Part shown: positions 63,323 through 64,000 of the stretch, in pieces
Layout of the letters: the number at the start of each line of letters is the position of its first letter
Position numbering within the stretch: position 1 is the stretch's first letter
From: Ziziphus jujuba
Lineage: Eukaryota; Streptophyta; Magnoliopsida; Rosales; Rhamnaceae
Reading direction: 5' to 3'
Length of the DNA stretch: 64,000 bases
Assembly (NCBI RefSeq): GCF_031755915.1
Contig: NC_083383.1
Span: 24,964,501-25,028,500 of the forward strand
Program-made: the position numbers and the translations under genes
Notes under the pieces: model-generated
What the model saw: the letters and a program-made list of their open reading frames with translations, nothing else
What the model was told of the DNA's origin: nothing
Database searches by the model: none

Positions 63323-63998
63323 TGATATGAACCTAGGATGACCTGTGCCTAAACCCATATTATATTAGTCCAGATCTAATTATGTTCAAGTTCTAATGGT
63401 TACCTTAAGTCCTAACCAACTTGTGATTAGAAACCTTGGTATAATAAAGATGCCATAATAGATGATAGATATCCTATTGATAAGTCAAAACTAAAACACT
63501 CGTTCACTAATGGTGTTTTAGGTGTTTAAAGAGAACAAAAAGAATTCAATCTCACAAATAGTTTTCTGTATGAATAATGTACTGAATATTATTGATAATT
63601 CAAGCCCTTAAATACGCTAAAAGTTACAAAATAAAATCCTAATTATCTAGGTAAAACCAGCCACCAAAGAATAGGAAACCTGATTGGGTCGAAATTCACC
63701 TCATTTCCTAATCTAATTTGGATTAATTAATTCTTTTATTTTGAATTAAGAATTAATTAATTTAAAATGAAAATAATAAAATAATAACTTTCCTAAGTTG
63801 ATTTGTCTGGCAAATAAATAAATAGAAACCATATAAAAGACTAATTTCCTAAAACAAAAAGTCAAAATCAATTAGGAAACTAGTTGACTAGTTTGAATAC
63901 TAAGGTATCTTTTATGAATTTTCAGCTTGTGTGGGAGTCAAATCAGACTCCATATGCCATTTAGGATGCCAAATATGATTAATAATGATTCACACACA
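63323..63998 (-). repeat. gypsy copy C 5' LTR, ending at the window edge
   Basis: Starts TGATATGAACCTAGGATG and aligns with 58552-59228 to the end (GATTCACACACA). The outer border lies in the last few bases of the window, so the target duplication cannot be read. Confidence 0.85.
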
Positions 63999-64000
63999 TT

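Larger units (their letters stand above)
58552..64000 (-). mobile_element. Ty3/gypsy copy C with LTRs, internally deleted
   Basis: A leftward element with a 3' LTR (58552-59228), internal region (59229-63322) and 5' LTR (63323 to about the window end). Gag starts at the ATG at 62129-62127 and continues with AYLEWEERMEMIFDCHNY near 61670, a knuckle region near 61020 and a protease region near 60740. Near 60020-59990 the frame jumps from YKDAF to [17 protein letters not shown], so reverse transcriptase, RNase H and integrase core are missing, as in copy A. The tail reads GDCVWLHLRKDRF and GEYNVSATF. Stops occur throughout. The LTRs differ at many positions, so the insertion is old. The 5 bases before the element are GATAA; the window ends before the other side can be checked. 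Confidence 0.88.

Overview
The window is nuclear DNA of a eudicot plant, probably a woody species with much repetitive DNA. It is AT-rich, its genes have GT-AG introns, and most of it is LTR retrotransposons, Mutator-like elements (MULEs) and small inverted-repeat elements. I cannot fix the species from sequence alone.

1-20.9 kb is the only part with ordinary host genes. Two 12-oxophytodienoate reductase (OPR, Old Yellow Enzyme) genes lie in tandem on the + strand, each with five exons and matching exon lengths. OPR copy 1 (4021-7556) is intact and predicts 366 aa. OPR copy 2 (11925-19378) would predict 371 aa, but a complete 4885-bp Ty1/copia element (14350-19234, minus strand) sits in its last exon. 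The copia LTRs are identical over 175 bp, the duplicated target is GGTCG, and its 1486-codon polyprotein frame is open, so the insertion is recent. Downstream is a minus-strand leucine-rich-repeat remnant of a resistance-type gene (about 19690-20120).

20.9-31.6 kb is one large MULE with inverted arms over 1.1 kb long. It has two convergent genes: a rightward FAR1-type transposase (now broken) and a leftward small gene encoding a GRF zinc finger, a helical linker and a C-terminal membrane segment. This is the layout of maize MuDR (mudrA/mudrB), but with a different accessory gene. A long solo LTR (25705-29124) has split the GRF gene, and a hAT-type MITE (26580-27155) has inserted into that LTR, giving a three-level nest.

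31.6-45 kb holds two MITE-like elements, a small non-autonomous MULE that may have captured a gene leader (31824-33618), a second solo LTR of the same family in inverted orientation (34838-37411), a decayed minus-strand copia element (39850-41300) and a second FAR1-type transposase pseudogene (42570-44575).

45-64 kb is mainly one Ty3/gypsy family in three copies. Copy B (53310-58551, +) keeps protease, reverse transcriptase, RNase H and integrase in broken form. Copies A (45240-48880, +) and C (58552-64000, -) both lack the reverse transcriptase to integrase-core segment at nearly the same junction, which points to a shared non-autonomous subfamily. Copy C has both LTRs, a primer-binding site and a polypurine tract, and lies against the tail of B.

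The best candidates for something under-described are the convergent transposase/GRF MULE, the fresh copia disruption of an OPR paralogue, and the shared internal deletion of the gypsy copies. I see no new multi-gene host pathway, no CRISPR array and no recognisable structural RNA gene.
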